From Schistosoma mansoni (lineage: Eukaryota > Platyhelminthes > Trematoda > Strigeidida > Schistosomatidae), in the NCBI RefSeq assembly GCF_000237925.1, contig NC_031501.1, positions 3,910,801 through 3,974,800 of the forward strand: 64,000 nt of DNA. Direction: 5' to 3'. Positions 22,980 to 33,530 of the stretch are shown here, one piece after another. Position 1 is the stretch's first letter, and each line of letters opens with the position of its first letter. The notes under the pieces were generated by a model. That model saw only the letters and a list, made by a program, of their open reading frames with translations, did no database searches and was not told the origin of the DNA. The position numbers and the translations under genes were made by a program.

Positions 22980-23200
22980 CATTCATCAATCATTTGTATA
23001 TCTTTTAGTCTTACAAAAGGTTAATTGAGACTCGGACAACTCAGTGGTAACACCTCAGACTACGAAGCTGCATAGCACATGTTCGAATCCCACGGTAAGA
23101 ATATGCTTTATTTAGATTCCAGGTAAACATTTTGCTGCGTTTTAAACGAACACGAAATCTAGGCTATGTAGAGTGTACTACCTGGTATCCTAACATTAAA
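22980..23200 (+). repeat. Family B SINE, decayed
   Basis: Leader TTAGTCTTACAAAAGG, A-box-like ACAACTCAGTGGTAACACC, B box GTTCGAATCCC at about 23083-23093, then an eroded hammerhead. Confidence 0.55.
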
Positions 23201-23560
23201 TGAACAATAAATTTACTTTACGACTTCTATTTAACAATGATCATGTCTGTGTATATTGACTATTTGAGACCAACTTCCATCATGGAATAAAATCGAATTT
23301 TGATATATTCACTATTAACAGTGTGGGCTGTACAAATATGCTATACGTAAGGATGTTTATAATGATATGATTGTTGAACATCTTTTTTAGGATTTTGGAA
23401 TTAAATGAAAATAGAACTGCGAATATAGTTTCATATTTTGATAATAATAGTCTCAATTAAACATGAGTTTCTCTAGAGATTAGCGGGCGAATAAAAATAT
23501 TATCGTTTCACGTTTTGCTACTCTTATACTATTATATCAAGTGGAATGAGATTTATATTA

Positions 23561-23833
23561 CCGACCGTTGCTGCCACCTTAACGTGGTGGTCAGGCTTGC
23601 CTATTGTGGGTGTATACACTCTCTGTCTTCGCTTAAACTATAAGATTAAAATTGCTTCAAATCTTTCTTTCTTCCTGTACTATATCCTTATACACAATCT
23701 TTCTTTTATATATTACTACCATTGAGGTAACTATCTCTGTGAATATGGTGTTCATCTGGTTTTGCTAATGAGGTGTGGCAACTTGGACCGATGCATATAT
23801 ATCCCTGATCCTACGTTGTAGCTGACTGAATGA
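23561..23833 (+). mobile_element. SR3/Perere-3 internal-deletion derivative
   Basis: The first 49 bases (CCGACCGTTGCTGCCACCTT to GCCTATTGTG) match the start of the SR3-like element at 60911. They are joined directly at about 23610 to its 3' UTR (CTGTCTTCGCTTAAACT onward), which aligns with 2770-2985. All coding sequence is missing, so this is a short non-autonomous unit with both ends of the parent. Confidence 0.7.
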
Positions 23834-23839
23834 CTATAT

Positions 23840-24800
23840 TACCACTAGACTAGATACTCGAACAATACGCTATACACAAAGTTGATCACATAATGGCGGA
23901 TACCCGATTCACGACCGAAATTAAAGAACTAGGGTATAGACTAGAAAACAAATTTATTCAACATAATTACAAACAGTCTACACTCAGTGAGTTCAAAGTT
24001 TAGAGAGAAAACTGCAAACTGAATAATCAGTAAGATGTGTCTGTTAGTCCATTCTCAGAAGTCAACCACATCTCACTTTAACTATCCACAAATCAACTAG
24101 TTAGATTTATGATCAGAATAGACTGCCTGTGAACTAATTCACCTGTGGCTATGGTCAGTTGAGAAAATAAGATGTTAATTATTCACTGAATAGTAAGCAC
24201 TATAATCCTTTACAGTAGTTACGCCCAATTTACGAGAATGGATGCTATTATTAGACTGTTCACATAGAAATGAGTGGAATGAAGTGAGCAAAAAAGATAT
24301 AACTTTAACTGCTAAACAATCATTTGGACAATCCACATCATTGTGGTGGCTGACTCCACAATACACCAAATAAGAAATCATACCTTAAACACAATCATAC
24401 CGTAAGTGGCAAAGGGCGGAGCAAACAGTAAATAATTAATCAGCAATAATTAAGGAATAGTAGAATATATAACAACAGTTAATAGATCCACTGGAAGCTT
24501 ACAATAAGGGGGATGTAGAAATGTAACAATAAAGTTATCTACTAACTATACAATAAAGATATAAACAATAATAATTTGGAAAATAGCCGCGAGTTTCGAT
24601 TTTCCCTATATCCGCTCTGTCACAACAATCGACTGCTGGAGTTCATTTGTTTTTGTAGCCAGTTAGGTGTGTGTTTAACCACCTTTGCTAGTAGATCACG
24701 ATTGTTCCTCCTATATGTATGTAGCCGAACATAGGCGATGAAATGTGACTTGATCGTTTACATGCTATTTTGGTTTCTCGATAAGATATGGATTTTTGAC
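23840..24800. other. Non-coding stretch
   Basis: No supported feature. Confidence 0.5.
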
Positions 24801-24850
24801 TTTTCGATAAATTTAAAAATCCCCATAGATAATTCAAAAATGAACCATAT

Positions 24851-24893
24851 TTGAGCGAACAATTGTTTTCAATAACTTCATCATCAGGCTCTA
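24851..24893 (-). ncRNA. Hammerhead motif in left Penelope-like repeat
   Basis: On the minus strand: CTGATGA (24881-24887), then GAAA, stem III AACAA/TTGTT and C at 24857. Stem I pairs GAGC with GCTC across the core. Stem II is short and A/U-rich. All invariant core bases are there. Confidence 0.6.
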
Positions 24894-24956
24894 CAGTTAT
24901 AAGTCCATAATTATTATATTTTACAAAGTCCAAAATGAGGCATGCATTAATTAATT
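24857..24956 (-). repeat. Left inverted terminal repeat of the Penelope-like element
   Basis: It pairs with 26997-27096 (sum of coordinates 51953), nearly identical over about 91-100 bp. Confidence 0.85.
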
Positions 24957-26568
24957 CCAAAAGCTTGGTTCATGTAAAGACCACAATGAAAAGACTGAAC
25001 GCCAACTAACTGAGGCATTAAAATTTTTAAAACAACATCAATACATCTCTGAGCATACCTATAATGAGCTCAAGCCTTCTGGAACATATACTCCTCGACT
25101 CTATGGCCTACCTAAGATTCACAAACCTGAGGTTCCTTTACGCCCAATTCTGGACATGTCAAACTCACCATACCATTCAACAGCAAAATGGTTAGTAAAA
25201 TTATTGGAACCATTACACCAAGAACTGGTTAACCACAGTGTTAAAGACGTGTTTGAATTTGTGGATTCAATAAAAAATAGGAATATAAATGGTAAAACCA
25301 TGCTATCACTAGACATAGCATCTTTGTTCACTAACATCCCCCTGATTGAAACTATCGATTACATATGTGAACAAGTGCTAGAAAAGAAAATAGGGATACC
25401 GATTCCAATAAATAAATTGAAAGAACTCCTGTTGAAATGTACTATGAATATCTACTTTAAGTTTAACAATGAATTTTACAGACAAGTAGATGGAGTAGCA
25501 ATGGAATCACCACTAGGCCCGATCCTTGCTGACATTTTTCTGGCCAAACTGGAAAATGGACCGTTAAAAGACACCTTAAGTAAGCTAGACTACTACTGTT
25601 GATACATAGATGACACACTAATCGTATGCGACGAAATGGTTGACAAACAGGAGATGTTAGACTTTTTCAATAACGTCCACCCAGCTATTCAACTCACCAG
25701 CGAAGAAGAGAAAGACAATAGTATAGCTTTCCTCGACGTCCTACTTTCTAGAAGGAGAGATGGTTCCATCAAACGAAATACATTTAGAAAGAATACATGG
25801 ACGGGTCAGTATACCCATTTCCAAAGCTTCACTCCTCTTCAGTATAAAATAAATTTGGTTAAATGTCTCAGTCACAGAATCAAGCTATTATGTTCTGAGG
25901 ACACTGTTGAGAGTGAAATAGATATACTGAAAAATACATTGCGAAGGAATGGCTACCCGGATAAGTTCGTTAAGAAATACCTAGTAGAAAATACTGTTAA
26001 AATAAGAAGAAATTGTGAAACAGTGAGTAAAAAAACCTTGTATTTGAAACTGGACTTCAAAGGTGACATAGCGAGTGATATTCTAACACGCCGACTGAAA
26101 AGATCGGTTGAAAGGACGTTTTACGCCGCTAAGCTACACGTCACTTCCTCAACTAAACCAGTACTCACACAATTAATCAAGGATAAGTTACCGAAGATGG
26201 GCTCTTCCATGTGTGTATACCAATTCAACTGCTCCTGTGGAGCTAGTTACATAGGCCGTACTCAGAGGGCTTTATCCTTGCGTATTCGTGAACATGTACC
26301 AGCATGGTTGGGAAAAGGAGTCACTAAATCCATTAACAGCGTCATCCTTTCTCATTTGGTAGACAGTGAACATCATATCAAAATAGAGGAAGCCTTTACT
26401 GTTTTATATCAAGTTCCGAAAACTCTACCTCAAAGAGCTAGATTACGATTACTTTACATAGCCGAAGCCATCTGGATCAACTCTAGAAAACCAAATTTAT
26501 GTATCCAAAAAAAGTATATCCAGCCACTATGTTTACCTTGGCCTACGACTGGATCACCGGATTCCTAA
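24955..26568 (+). pseudogene. Penelope-like reverse transcriptase/GIY-YIG coding region
   Basis: The coding region lacks its N-terminus and is broken. The N-terminal half shows the RT fingers-palm series LYGLPKIHKP, RPILDMSNSPYH, LSLDIASLFTNIPL (motif A, catalytic Asp), DGVAMESPLGPILAD (motif B) and YIDDTLIV (motif C). The second half continues with the thumb-like part (IAFLDVLLSR, RNTFRKNTWTGQYTHFQSF). It ends with a GIY-YIG-type endonuclease domain that starts at VYQFNCSCGASYIGRTQRAL, with a downstream RIREH and a Glu in EAIWI. This order, RT then C-terminal GIY-YIG, is diagnostic for Penelope-like elements. It is 3'-complete. Start given is the first codon of the open region after the left inverted repeat; no natural start codon is implied. 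Confidence 0.85.
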
Positions 26569-26996
26569 ACTAAATATTATAAACCTCCCCCGTTTTTTTT
26601 GTTTTCTTCCTTTTTTGTTGATCACCTCTATCTTAATCTTCACATCTATCATTCCCAATTCCTTTATCGTAATTATCTTGATAACATCCCTTTTATTACA
26701 TATTATATTCACACAACAATCTTATTATTATTACTATTACTATTACTATTTATCATTATTATCTCAATTGACAAGATGAAATTCTCCTACTATGCATTTT
26801 ATTCACACAATTTCTTGGCATTTTCATTTTTTCTAAATTACTATTATATCGATTGTGACTAGACACTTGATTACAAATCACTTTGACCTTTATTAAATCA
26901 CCTTTCTAATTTACAAATAACACAATTTTAAAGTATATATATGTCATAACAGATGCAAACGTTCACCATTTTTTTTAACATATAACATTATCAAAT

Positions 26997-27096
26997 TAAT
27001 TAATACATGCCTCATTTTGGACTTTGTAAAATATCACAATAATTATAGACTTATAACTGTAGAGCCTGATGATGAAGTTATTGAAAACAATTGTTC
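26997..27096 (+). repeat. Right inverted terminal repeat of the Penelope-like element
   Basis: It pairs with 24857-24956 and stops at the predicted hammerhead cleavage base. Confidence 0.85.
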
Positions 27097-27102
27097 ATTT
27101 TC
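27060..27102 (+). ncRNA. Hammerhead motif in right Penelope-like repeat
   Basis: It carries the same core as the left repeat: CTGATGA at 27066-27072, GAAA, AACAA/TTGTT, and C17 at 27096. The bases after C17 differ from the left copy, so stem I is lost here and a self-cleaving form would need pairing from elsewhere. Confidence 0.55.
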
Positions 27103-27456
27103 GATAAATTATAAGCTAGGTTAGCCATGAAAAGTCGTACAGATCACTTAGTTAAGTTTTCGTTTCAACATAAGATTATTTAAGTCAGCTCTACATGGGA
27201 GTGGGATATAAACACGCTTTTCTTTTAGTGCCATTAAACACATAGTAGTTTTCGTCATATCGATGCTTTTCTATCAGTTCAAGAACTTCATAGAATAACA
27301 ACTCTTCATCCTTGTCTCTGTTAACAGCTTTACATCTTCCTCAATAGTATCGTGAATGTGTCTTATGAATTTATATGAGAAGAAATTCAATGAAACCGAA
27401 TATTCATTGTCAATATTTAACAAATAATATCTTAATTTAAACATTTAAACCTAGAA

Positions 27457-27535
27457 AGGAAGGCCCAGGACAGAGTGGGTTGGAGAATGCTGGTCGGCGG
27501 CCTATGCTCCATTGGGAGTAACAGGCGTAAGTATG
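27457..27535 (+). repeat. SR2-like LINE 3' end fragment
   Basis: It reads QDRVGWRMLVGGLCSIGSNRR, the C-terminal words of SR2-type RTE proteins as I remember them, then stops. A 5'-truncated 3' stub. Confidence 0.6.
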
Positions 27536-27759
27536 TAATTATTTAAACAATAGTTTTCTTTTAAAACTTTAGCCTACCTTCAAGACCATCATCATTTATG
27601 GAAGAACCTTCAAATGATAAATGTTTCAGTGTATGATTTTTTCTAATACCCTACACAGAAAAAAAAATTTCATAAGCATTTAAAATTATAACAAATTAAG
27701 GATTATTTTTAAAGTGAAGAGTTTATCATCACTAGTATTGTCTATATTGAACATGTACA

Positions 27760-27920
27760 CCGAAAAGGTACTGCTTAAAAGTGCAGACTACTTGTTTGAA
27801 GCCCATGTGATCATCACAACCAACAGTTGTAGGATTTTTGTTCAGATGGATCATAAATTACCGCAATGGTACAAATGCGTTTACTCATTTCCTTCGCTTG
27901 TGTTTAGTCTGAAGTGTAGA
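27760..27920 (+). repeat. SR3/Perere-3-like fragment
   Basis: Degraded counterpart of 2660-2795: GCAGACTACTTG, ATCATCACAACCAACAG and TTTCCTTCGCTTGTG follow in the same order. Confidence 0.5.
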
Positions 27921-27924
27921 TTAT

Positions 27925-28380
27925 GTTAAACAATCCTAGGATATGATGAAATATTATTCAACACTACTAAGTTTTCGATGTTTCTCTATCCGATTTCAAC
28001 TAAGGATGGAGAATATATTCTCCAATGGTCAATTTTCTGGAAATCTCTTACTTGAGCGGAACACTGTCATTCATCATACTAATGGTAATCTAGTAAAAGG
28101 AGTATGTCGTAGTTGTCTTTTCATCTTTCTACTCACAAAATACTGTTATCAAAAATTTACGTCTGTTTTTTCTAGTCTGTTCTTTTCTCTGGAAGTGATT
28201 TTACTAGGTAAATTTATCGCATACAAATATCATGGAGTTGAATGTTTGTATAGTTTGATGAACTGTCAGTCCGTAACTAGCGTACACATTTTGTTCTCAT
28301 TCAAATGTTTACTACTTAATCATTTTTCAGTAGGCAAAAACGTTCTATATAGATTATTAAGTAGAACCATTGATAGTTGA
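27925..28380. other. AT-rich stretch with an unsupported frame
   Basis: A 145-codon plus frame (27943-28380) has no splice sites or recognisable domain and looks compositionally like non-coding DNA. Confidence 0.4.
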
Positions 28381-28381
28381 A

Positions 28382-28722
28382 TTTATGAGTCAATTAAAGA
28401 TAAACCACCATGGAAAACCTGGACGGCCGTTTCGTCCTGCTATGAGACTCCTCAGCATCGCGCATCCACGAGATTCAAACACAGGACCTTAGGTCTCGCA
28501 TGCAAACGCTTAACCTCTAGACCACTGAGTCGGCATCTAACGGTGTTAATGTCTAACTTCAACCAATCCACAAAATTGCGCCATCATCCACCATTGTCTT
28601 CAGTGAATTGATATCTCACAACAGACCCAGATGAACTTCACTTATCACTTCTACTTACTAGAACTCCAGGAAATACCTCTTGAAGCTAGACACTAGTGTG
28701 CCTATGAAGATTATAATCAGAA
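28382..28722 (-). mobile_element. Near full-length family A SINE
   Basis: In reverse complement: leader, A box (CCGACTCAGTGGTCTAG at about 28518-28534), B box region (GTTTGAATCTCG), hammerhead with intact core, and 3' end. It lies just left of a truncated copy. Confidence 0.8.
28417..28461 (-). ncRNA. Hammerhead ribozyme motif in family A SINE
   Basis: Core CTGAGGA (complement of 28449-28455), stem II GTCT/GGAC, GAAA, stem III ACGG/CCGT and C17 at 28422. Stem I pairs poorly here, so activity is doubtful although the core is intact. Confidence 0.55.
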
Positions 28723-28812
28723 AGGGGTTTTGTAGATATTATAGTAATTTAATAGTTGAATTCACGAGTTAATTAAAGCTAGATCACCATGGAGAACCTG
28801 GAAGCACTGATT
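28723..28812 (-). repeat. Truncated family A SINE 3' end
   Basis: It starts AGAAAGGGGTTTTGTAGAT and stops after CCTGGAAGCACTG. Same orientation as the full copy to its left, the same arrangement as at 14.7-15.1 kb. Confidence 0.65.
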
Positions 28813-28814
28813 AT

Positions 28815-29785
28815 AAGAATCACTGATGTTAACAAGATTGATATTACTGAGAAAATAACACACAAACTTATACTTTCATGTATGATTTAATGTTCAATGT
28901 AGAAAAAGTGATTTTTCACACTAATGGTGAATAATCATTATTGTTTTCCGTATTTATATAAGTAGAGTATAAGGAAACATGGAATAATCGAGGAATCATG
29001 ACACATTTATTTCCATAGGACATGTATGTATGTAAATAAAATTTACAAGACTGATAGTAACTACTAAAAACCAATGATCAATTAATAATATTCATGGTAA
29101 CACTTGAAGACAATATGCGAAAATATAAATAATAAATTAAACCGATCAAACGTTTTAAAGAATAATATTGGGAATGATAAGACTGACTGTTGATGAGATG
29201 AAATTTTCGAATGTTGAAATCAATGAACGCAATGGTGATCGATTGATAAACTCATTGATATGATGCGTGTTCGAGTAATGGCTGCTCACGAGGACGGATT
29301 ACTGACTGAAGCCGTCAAATGATTAGAAATCAACGAGATCACTGGCTAATAAAATCACTTTTTTATATACAGAGTATTAACACAAAATAAACATGATAGT
29401 GTATCATAGACGATTGGAGGAAATTAGCTTTTAGGTGACTCATTCTCAAATCATTTAAGATCTTACCGTTAGAACTAATCTATGAGCACTGTATCAATAA
29501 CTGTGTATTAGAAATGAAAACTTGACTAAAATTAACTATGACGATGTGATTGTAATGGAAAAGAAATGTTAACGTTCTTTAACACTCAATGATGAACAGA
29601 TCTACAAGCCTCAGTCCTACTGGAGGTCAGCTGAGAGTAAGGTCTAAAAGATCCCTTACGATCCCTACTTTACGGTGCAGTAGGTGTTTAATCTTAGGTA
29701 AACCTTTCTCAGTTTCTTATCGATCTTTTACAAAATTTCTGGTATTTCATTGTTTTTAATCAATTAAAATGGTATATTCATAGTT
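28815..29785. other. AT-rich stretch, weak family B trace
   Basis: Only CTCAGTCCTACTGGAGGTCA near 29610-29630 resembles a family B leader. Nothing else can be assigned. Confidence 0.4.
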
Positions 29786-30145
29786 GAAAGCATGAGTCGA
29801 TTGAAGCTAGACCACCATGGAAAACCTGGAAGCACTGGACGACCGTTTCATCTTATTATGGGACTCCTCAGCAGTGCGCATCCACGATCCCGCACTCGCG
29901 AGATTCGAACCCAGGACCTACCAATCACGTGCCAGAACACTTACCCGATAGACCACTGAGCCGGCTTCCAACGGTGTTAATGTCTAACTTCAACTAATCC
30001 ATGAAGCGACCGTTCACCAATTGTCTTCAGTGAGTTGATATCTCACAACCGACGTGGTTTGAACTCCACTGGTCACTGCCTCTCACTAGAACTCCTGGAT
30101 TTACCGCTCGAAGTCAGTCACTAGTGAGCATATGATTATTATTAT
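29786..30145 (-). mobile_element. Full-length family A SINE (best ribozyme copy)
   Basis: About 360 bp: leader with GGAGTTCTAGTGAGAGGCAG, A box GCCGGCTCAGTGGTCTATCG (about 29946-29965 in reverse), B box GGGTTCGAATCTCG, hammerhead, and 3' end. It shows the full family architecture, so it can stand as the window's reference copy. Confidence 0.85.
29832..29877 (-). ncRNA. Hammerhead ribozyme motif in family A SINE
   Basis: Core CTGAGGA (complement of 29865-29871), GAAA (complement of 29846-29849), cleavage GTC with C at 29838. Stem I is a perfect 6-bp GCACTG/CAGTGC, stem III ACGG/TCGT allows one wobble, and stem II is weakened. Confidence 0.7.
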
Positions 30146-30149
30146 CAAA

Positions 30150-30257
30150 AGGGGTTTTGTGGAGATTTAGTATTTTCATAGTGGTGGTCTAGCTTCAATT
30201 GACTCACGCTTTCAACTATGAAAATAATAAATCTCTACAAAACCCCTTCTGATAATA
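30150..30257. repeat. Compact fold-back SINE end (hairpin)
   Basis: AAAGGGGTTTTGTGGAGATT at the left is repeated inverted as AATCTCTACAAAACCCCTT at the right, around a SINE 3' core. It resembles a small MITE but consists wholly of family A 3' sequence. Confidence 0.65.
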
Positions 30258-30350
30258 AAATGGTATATTCTGTTTTCTTTTTTTAAATATTTACAATAAA
30301 TATTAGATAATTCAGTTTTTTAATGAAAAAAAACTAACGATACTACTTAC

Positions 30351-30523
30351 TTCACAAATTTGTAATAAACCTGTTCTACTAAGTGGAAGATTTTGTAATT
30401 CTAAAAATGTTAATTTTTCTGTAACACATGCACATTGACGTAATGATTTGCATAAATTTAATAAAAGCTTTGAACTGGATAGTAAAATTGGTGGACGTCG
30501 TCGATTAGTTGAAGTTACGGTGT
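30351..30523 (-). CDS. Internal exon, CEP78-like leucine-rich repeat protein (tentative)
   Basis: A strong pyrimidine tract ending TTATCTAG precedes the exon on the minus strand. The exon ends GAA|GTAAGTAG, a consensus donor. It is 173 bp; the first codon is split 1+2 and the last codon is complete. It encodes NRRRPPILLSSSKLLL, then NLCKSLRQC, then LTFLELQNLPL and GLLQICE. The order R-x-P-x-I, LCK-L-x-x-C, L-x-x-LEL-x-x-L resembles the N-terminal LRR region of centrosomal protein CEP78. The comparison is from memory, one exon only, and other LRR proteins are possible. Codon usage is AT-rich, as expected for a schistosome gene. Flanking exons were not found. Confidence 0.6.
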
Positions 30524-30559
30524 CTAGATAATGGAAAAACAATAACATTTGTAGATGTA

Positions 30560-32440
30560 TCTAATTAAAATTAGTGTTAGTCCGATAAAAAGTATGTAAT
30601 GTTATCATTCAGCCATCATCAACGTAGAGTCTGACATAATATGAATTGTCACGAGCTGCCGTACTACATTATCACTGTTGGGATGATCCTGAAAAATTCT
30701 CGCAATAGACATGACAAGCTCAGGAAAGATTAAGAAACATTTTATCTAATCAACGTTTGATTAGAAGTTTTGCTTAGAAATGCCGCGAAAATGAAAAGAC
30801 ACATGTAGGGGTTCCGATTGGCTGATTACTACACTGTTACTACGTTTAGTAGTATTCTAGAATTTTCAGGAAAACCCAAGGACTTCTAAAATACTATAAA
30901 AACTCTATATTTACTGTACATAAATGAACCTTTGGAGTAAAGTGCTTCCTGAATATTTTGTGCTTTTTCTCTCGTGTTCAAGTCGCTGTGTAGTTCTAGC
31001 TTGGGGGTTACGAGACTAGCTTAGGATCTGAATATAGCGTTCAATCAGCAAGACGTATCAATCACTACAAGATGAATAGCGAAAAAGTTTGATGGTAGCT
31101 AGAATAGGAATAGAGGACCTGTATTTTTCCCCGTTTGGAACTTGTCGGTTGAATAGATATTGACATTTACACAAATATGCAGTCAGTTTACGGTGTCATT
31201 ACTTCATAGCAATATGATAAGAGAGAGTAAAATTAAGAAAATGAAATGTATGAAAAAGGAGTTAATATGAACTTTCAAATAAAGTTTAAAAATGAGATTA
31301 AAGGATAAAAAGCAATAAAGTTAAGATTTAAGGGAAAATAGAAAGTAAAAGCAACTGAATCTCAGTGATGGATGTCACTCAATGTTTCTAACCATACATT
31401 ATGACTATCGAGTGGGTCCCAACTAAGAAGTCTGGATTTACCAAAATGCAATTATATTGACAGTGAATAGCCTTCATAAACTGATTCCTGGTTTGTATCT
31501 ACTCACTGCTGGCCCAATTTACACTGAACACTGAGATGGACGATGGATAAAGAATAGTTAATATTATGCCCAAACCACTTTGTGACAAAGATTTCTACTC
31601 TCCTTAATCTGGCTATTTTTACATAATAACTTACACATAATTCCAGTATTATTCACTTGACAGTTTCAACGTTTTTGAAAGATGTTTCAAAGATAACTAC
31701 GAAAAAATACTTGTAGTTTACACTGTCTTACTTTAGTGGTCCTAAATCTAACTCCATTTGAATCGTATGAATGATTGTTATTGAAATGATTGCTGTCGAA
31801 ATATACATATCACCAATCCTTGTATGTAATCATCGACTTAACTGGCGTTGGCGAATGACGGAATTAAATTAGTCAAATACGAAAATGGATTTTTGAATAC
31901 GTATACTTCGTACAATCGTTGTTTGGAAAGCGAAGCGAAACAAAATGACGCTCAATGGAGAATGTGAGTTAGCAAAGAAAGTGAAGCAAAATGACGCGCG
32001 GTGGTAGCACATCGATGCAATGCTCACAGGATACATATATGCCAAAAACAGAATAATTAGTTGCACTCCTTAAAACTAGCAGGAGGATTCGAACAATAAA
32101 TACAAATGAATTAGAATCGTTTACAAATGTTAGTCGATTAAGAAGTGTGAAGATTTTATTTACAATATTATCTAGGTTATTGATTCAAGCTATCAATAAC
32201 TTTCAGTTCTATTGGTTCTGTGTGAAGATCATGAAATGGCTCACTAATAGTAGTATTATTTCACAAAGAACTATACAACGTGCAACACTACAGATTAAAA
32301 TCCATAAAAAACCACATTCTGAGTATAAAATGGTTCTATAGCACATTATTAGTGAAAATCTACCTGGATGTATCTATTATACTTATCGTTAAGTGTGATC
32401 AATAAAACTCAATGTTCTCTACGTAGAATTATGATATTAA
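30560..32440. other. Non-coding stretch, probably intronic
   Basis: It adjoins the minus-strand exon at 30351-30523 and could be its upstream intron. No second exon or repeat can be supported. Confidence 0.4.
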
Positions 32441-32449
32441 TATCCCATC

Positions 32450-32879
32450 AGTAAGTTGAAGAAGAGCTTCCCGTTGTTTAAAGTCTTCTATATCCGTCTT
32501 CCTACGAGTCTTTAAAATTTCGAAAGAGTCTTTTGAAATTTTAAAGACTCGTAGGAAGACGGATNNNNNNNNNNNNNNNNNNNNNNNNNNNNNNNNNNNN
32601 NNNNNNNNNNNNNNNNNNNNNNNNNNNNNNNNNNNNNNNNNNNNNNNNNNNNNNNNNNNNNNNNNNNNNNNNNNNNNNNNNNNNNNNNNNNNNNNNNNNN
32701 NNNNNNNNNNNNNNNNNNNNNNNNNNNNNNNNNNNNNNNNNNNNNNNNNNNNNNNNNNNNNNNNATCCGTCTTCCTACGAGTCTTTAAAATTTCAAAAGA
32801 CTCTTTCGAAATTTTAAAGACTCGTAGGAAGACGGATATAGAAGACTTTAAACAACGGGAAGCTCTTCTTCAACTTACT
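32450..32879. repeat. Nested perfect palindromes around a 200-N gap
   Basis: Arms 32450-32564 and 32765-32879 are perfect inverted repeats (coordinate sum 65329). Each arm itself contains a palindrome of about 67-73 bp starting ATCCGTCTTCCTACGAG and closing with its complement (32498-32564; 32765-32837). The gap between them was probably caused by this structure. Confidence 0.9.
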
Positions 32880-32916
32880 TGACTTTCAGGCACACTATTT
32901 GGGTGAAGACTAGTGG

Positions 32917-33530
32917 TATTGTAGTGTGTGCTACTTATGTAGATATAAGTAGTATATGCCAGTCAGAAATAGGATGTCTGGCAGCAGAAGGTTGAGAAGA
33001 TCGAGGAGGAAAGAATGGGAACAGAAAACAATCGGTATGGAAATTCAGGAACAATGAAGTCTGAGACAATTAATGGACATTTTGCATATGAAGTTATTAT
33101 ATCCTAGTGATAATGAAAGTACGGGTAACTTCTAGAACCTATTAATGGACTATTATTCTATGTAAATTCTTATGGTTTAACTATTGAGTAACTAGATTTT
33201 GTATATCCATATTCATCTTATTGTAAGCTTCATTTTGACCCATGAATTATTACTGTACGATTTACTGTTCCCAAATTATGTTCAGTTTATTGATTACTGT
33301 ATCCCATGTTCACAGCTACATTTGGCTTGATCTTGTACAAATATTATTTTCTATTTTATGGTGTGATATCGTCTGTCTGTCTGGTACATAAGCAGAATAT
33401 GCTTGAAATAAATGATGCGCATAGATTCGCATAGCAGAAGCTGTAATTGGTGTTCTGGATTCAACTGGAAGGGCTACGCGGACAAGGGACCAATAAGGAC
33501 GCTCATACCAGTTGAACGTCATTGATTTAG
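32917..33530 (+). mobile_element. Dispersed repeat D (possible LTR fossil)
   Basis: It starts TGTAGTGTGTGCTACTTATG with the hairpin-like ATATAAGTAG and shares its first part with 12408-12500 and its last part with the reverse complement of 10445-10830. The terminal TGTAGTG resembles an LTR end. No internal coding region. Old. Confidence 0.35.

Larger units (their letters stand above)
24801..27110 (+). mobile_element. Penelope-like element with 13-bp target duplication
   Basis: The element occupies about 24814-27097. TTTTCGATAAATT occurs at 24801-24813 and 27098-27110, a plausible target-site duplication. The element has an RT plus GIY-YIG coding region on the plus strand and 100-bp inverted repeats (about 24857-24956 and 26997-27096). 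An extra 43-bp tip (24814-24856) lies at the left. Penelope-like elements are known to carry such terminal repeats with hammerhead motifs. This copy is 5'-truncated and its coding region is broken. A schistosome family of this kind (Cercyon) is known to me, but identity with it is not tested. Confidence 0.85.

Noticed and set aside
27943-28380. 145-codon plus frame as a host gene
   Set aside because: Composition is like neighbouring non-coding DNA, with no domain, no splice support and no repeat-protein match.
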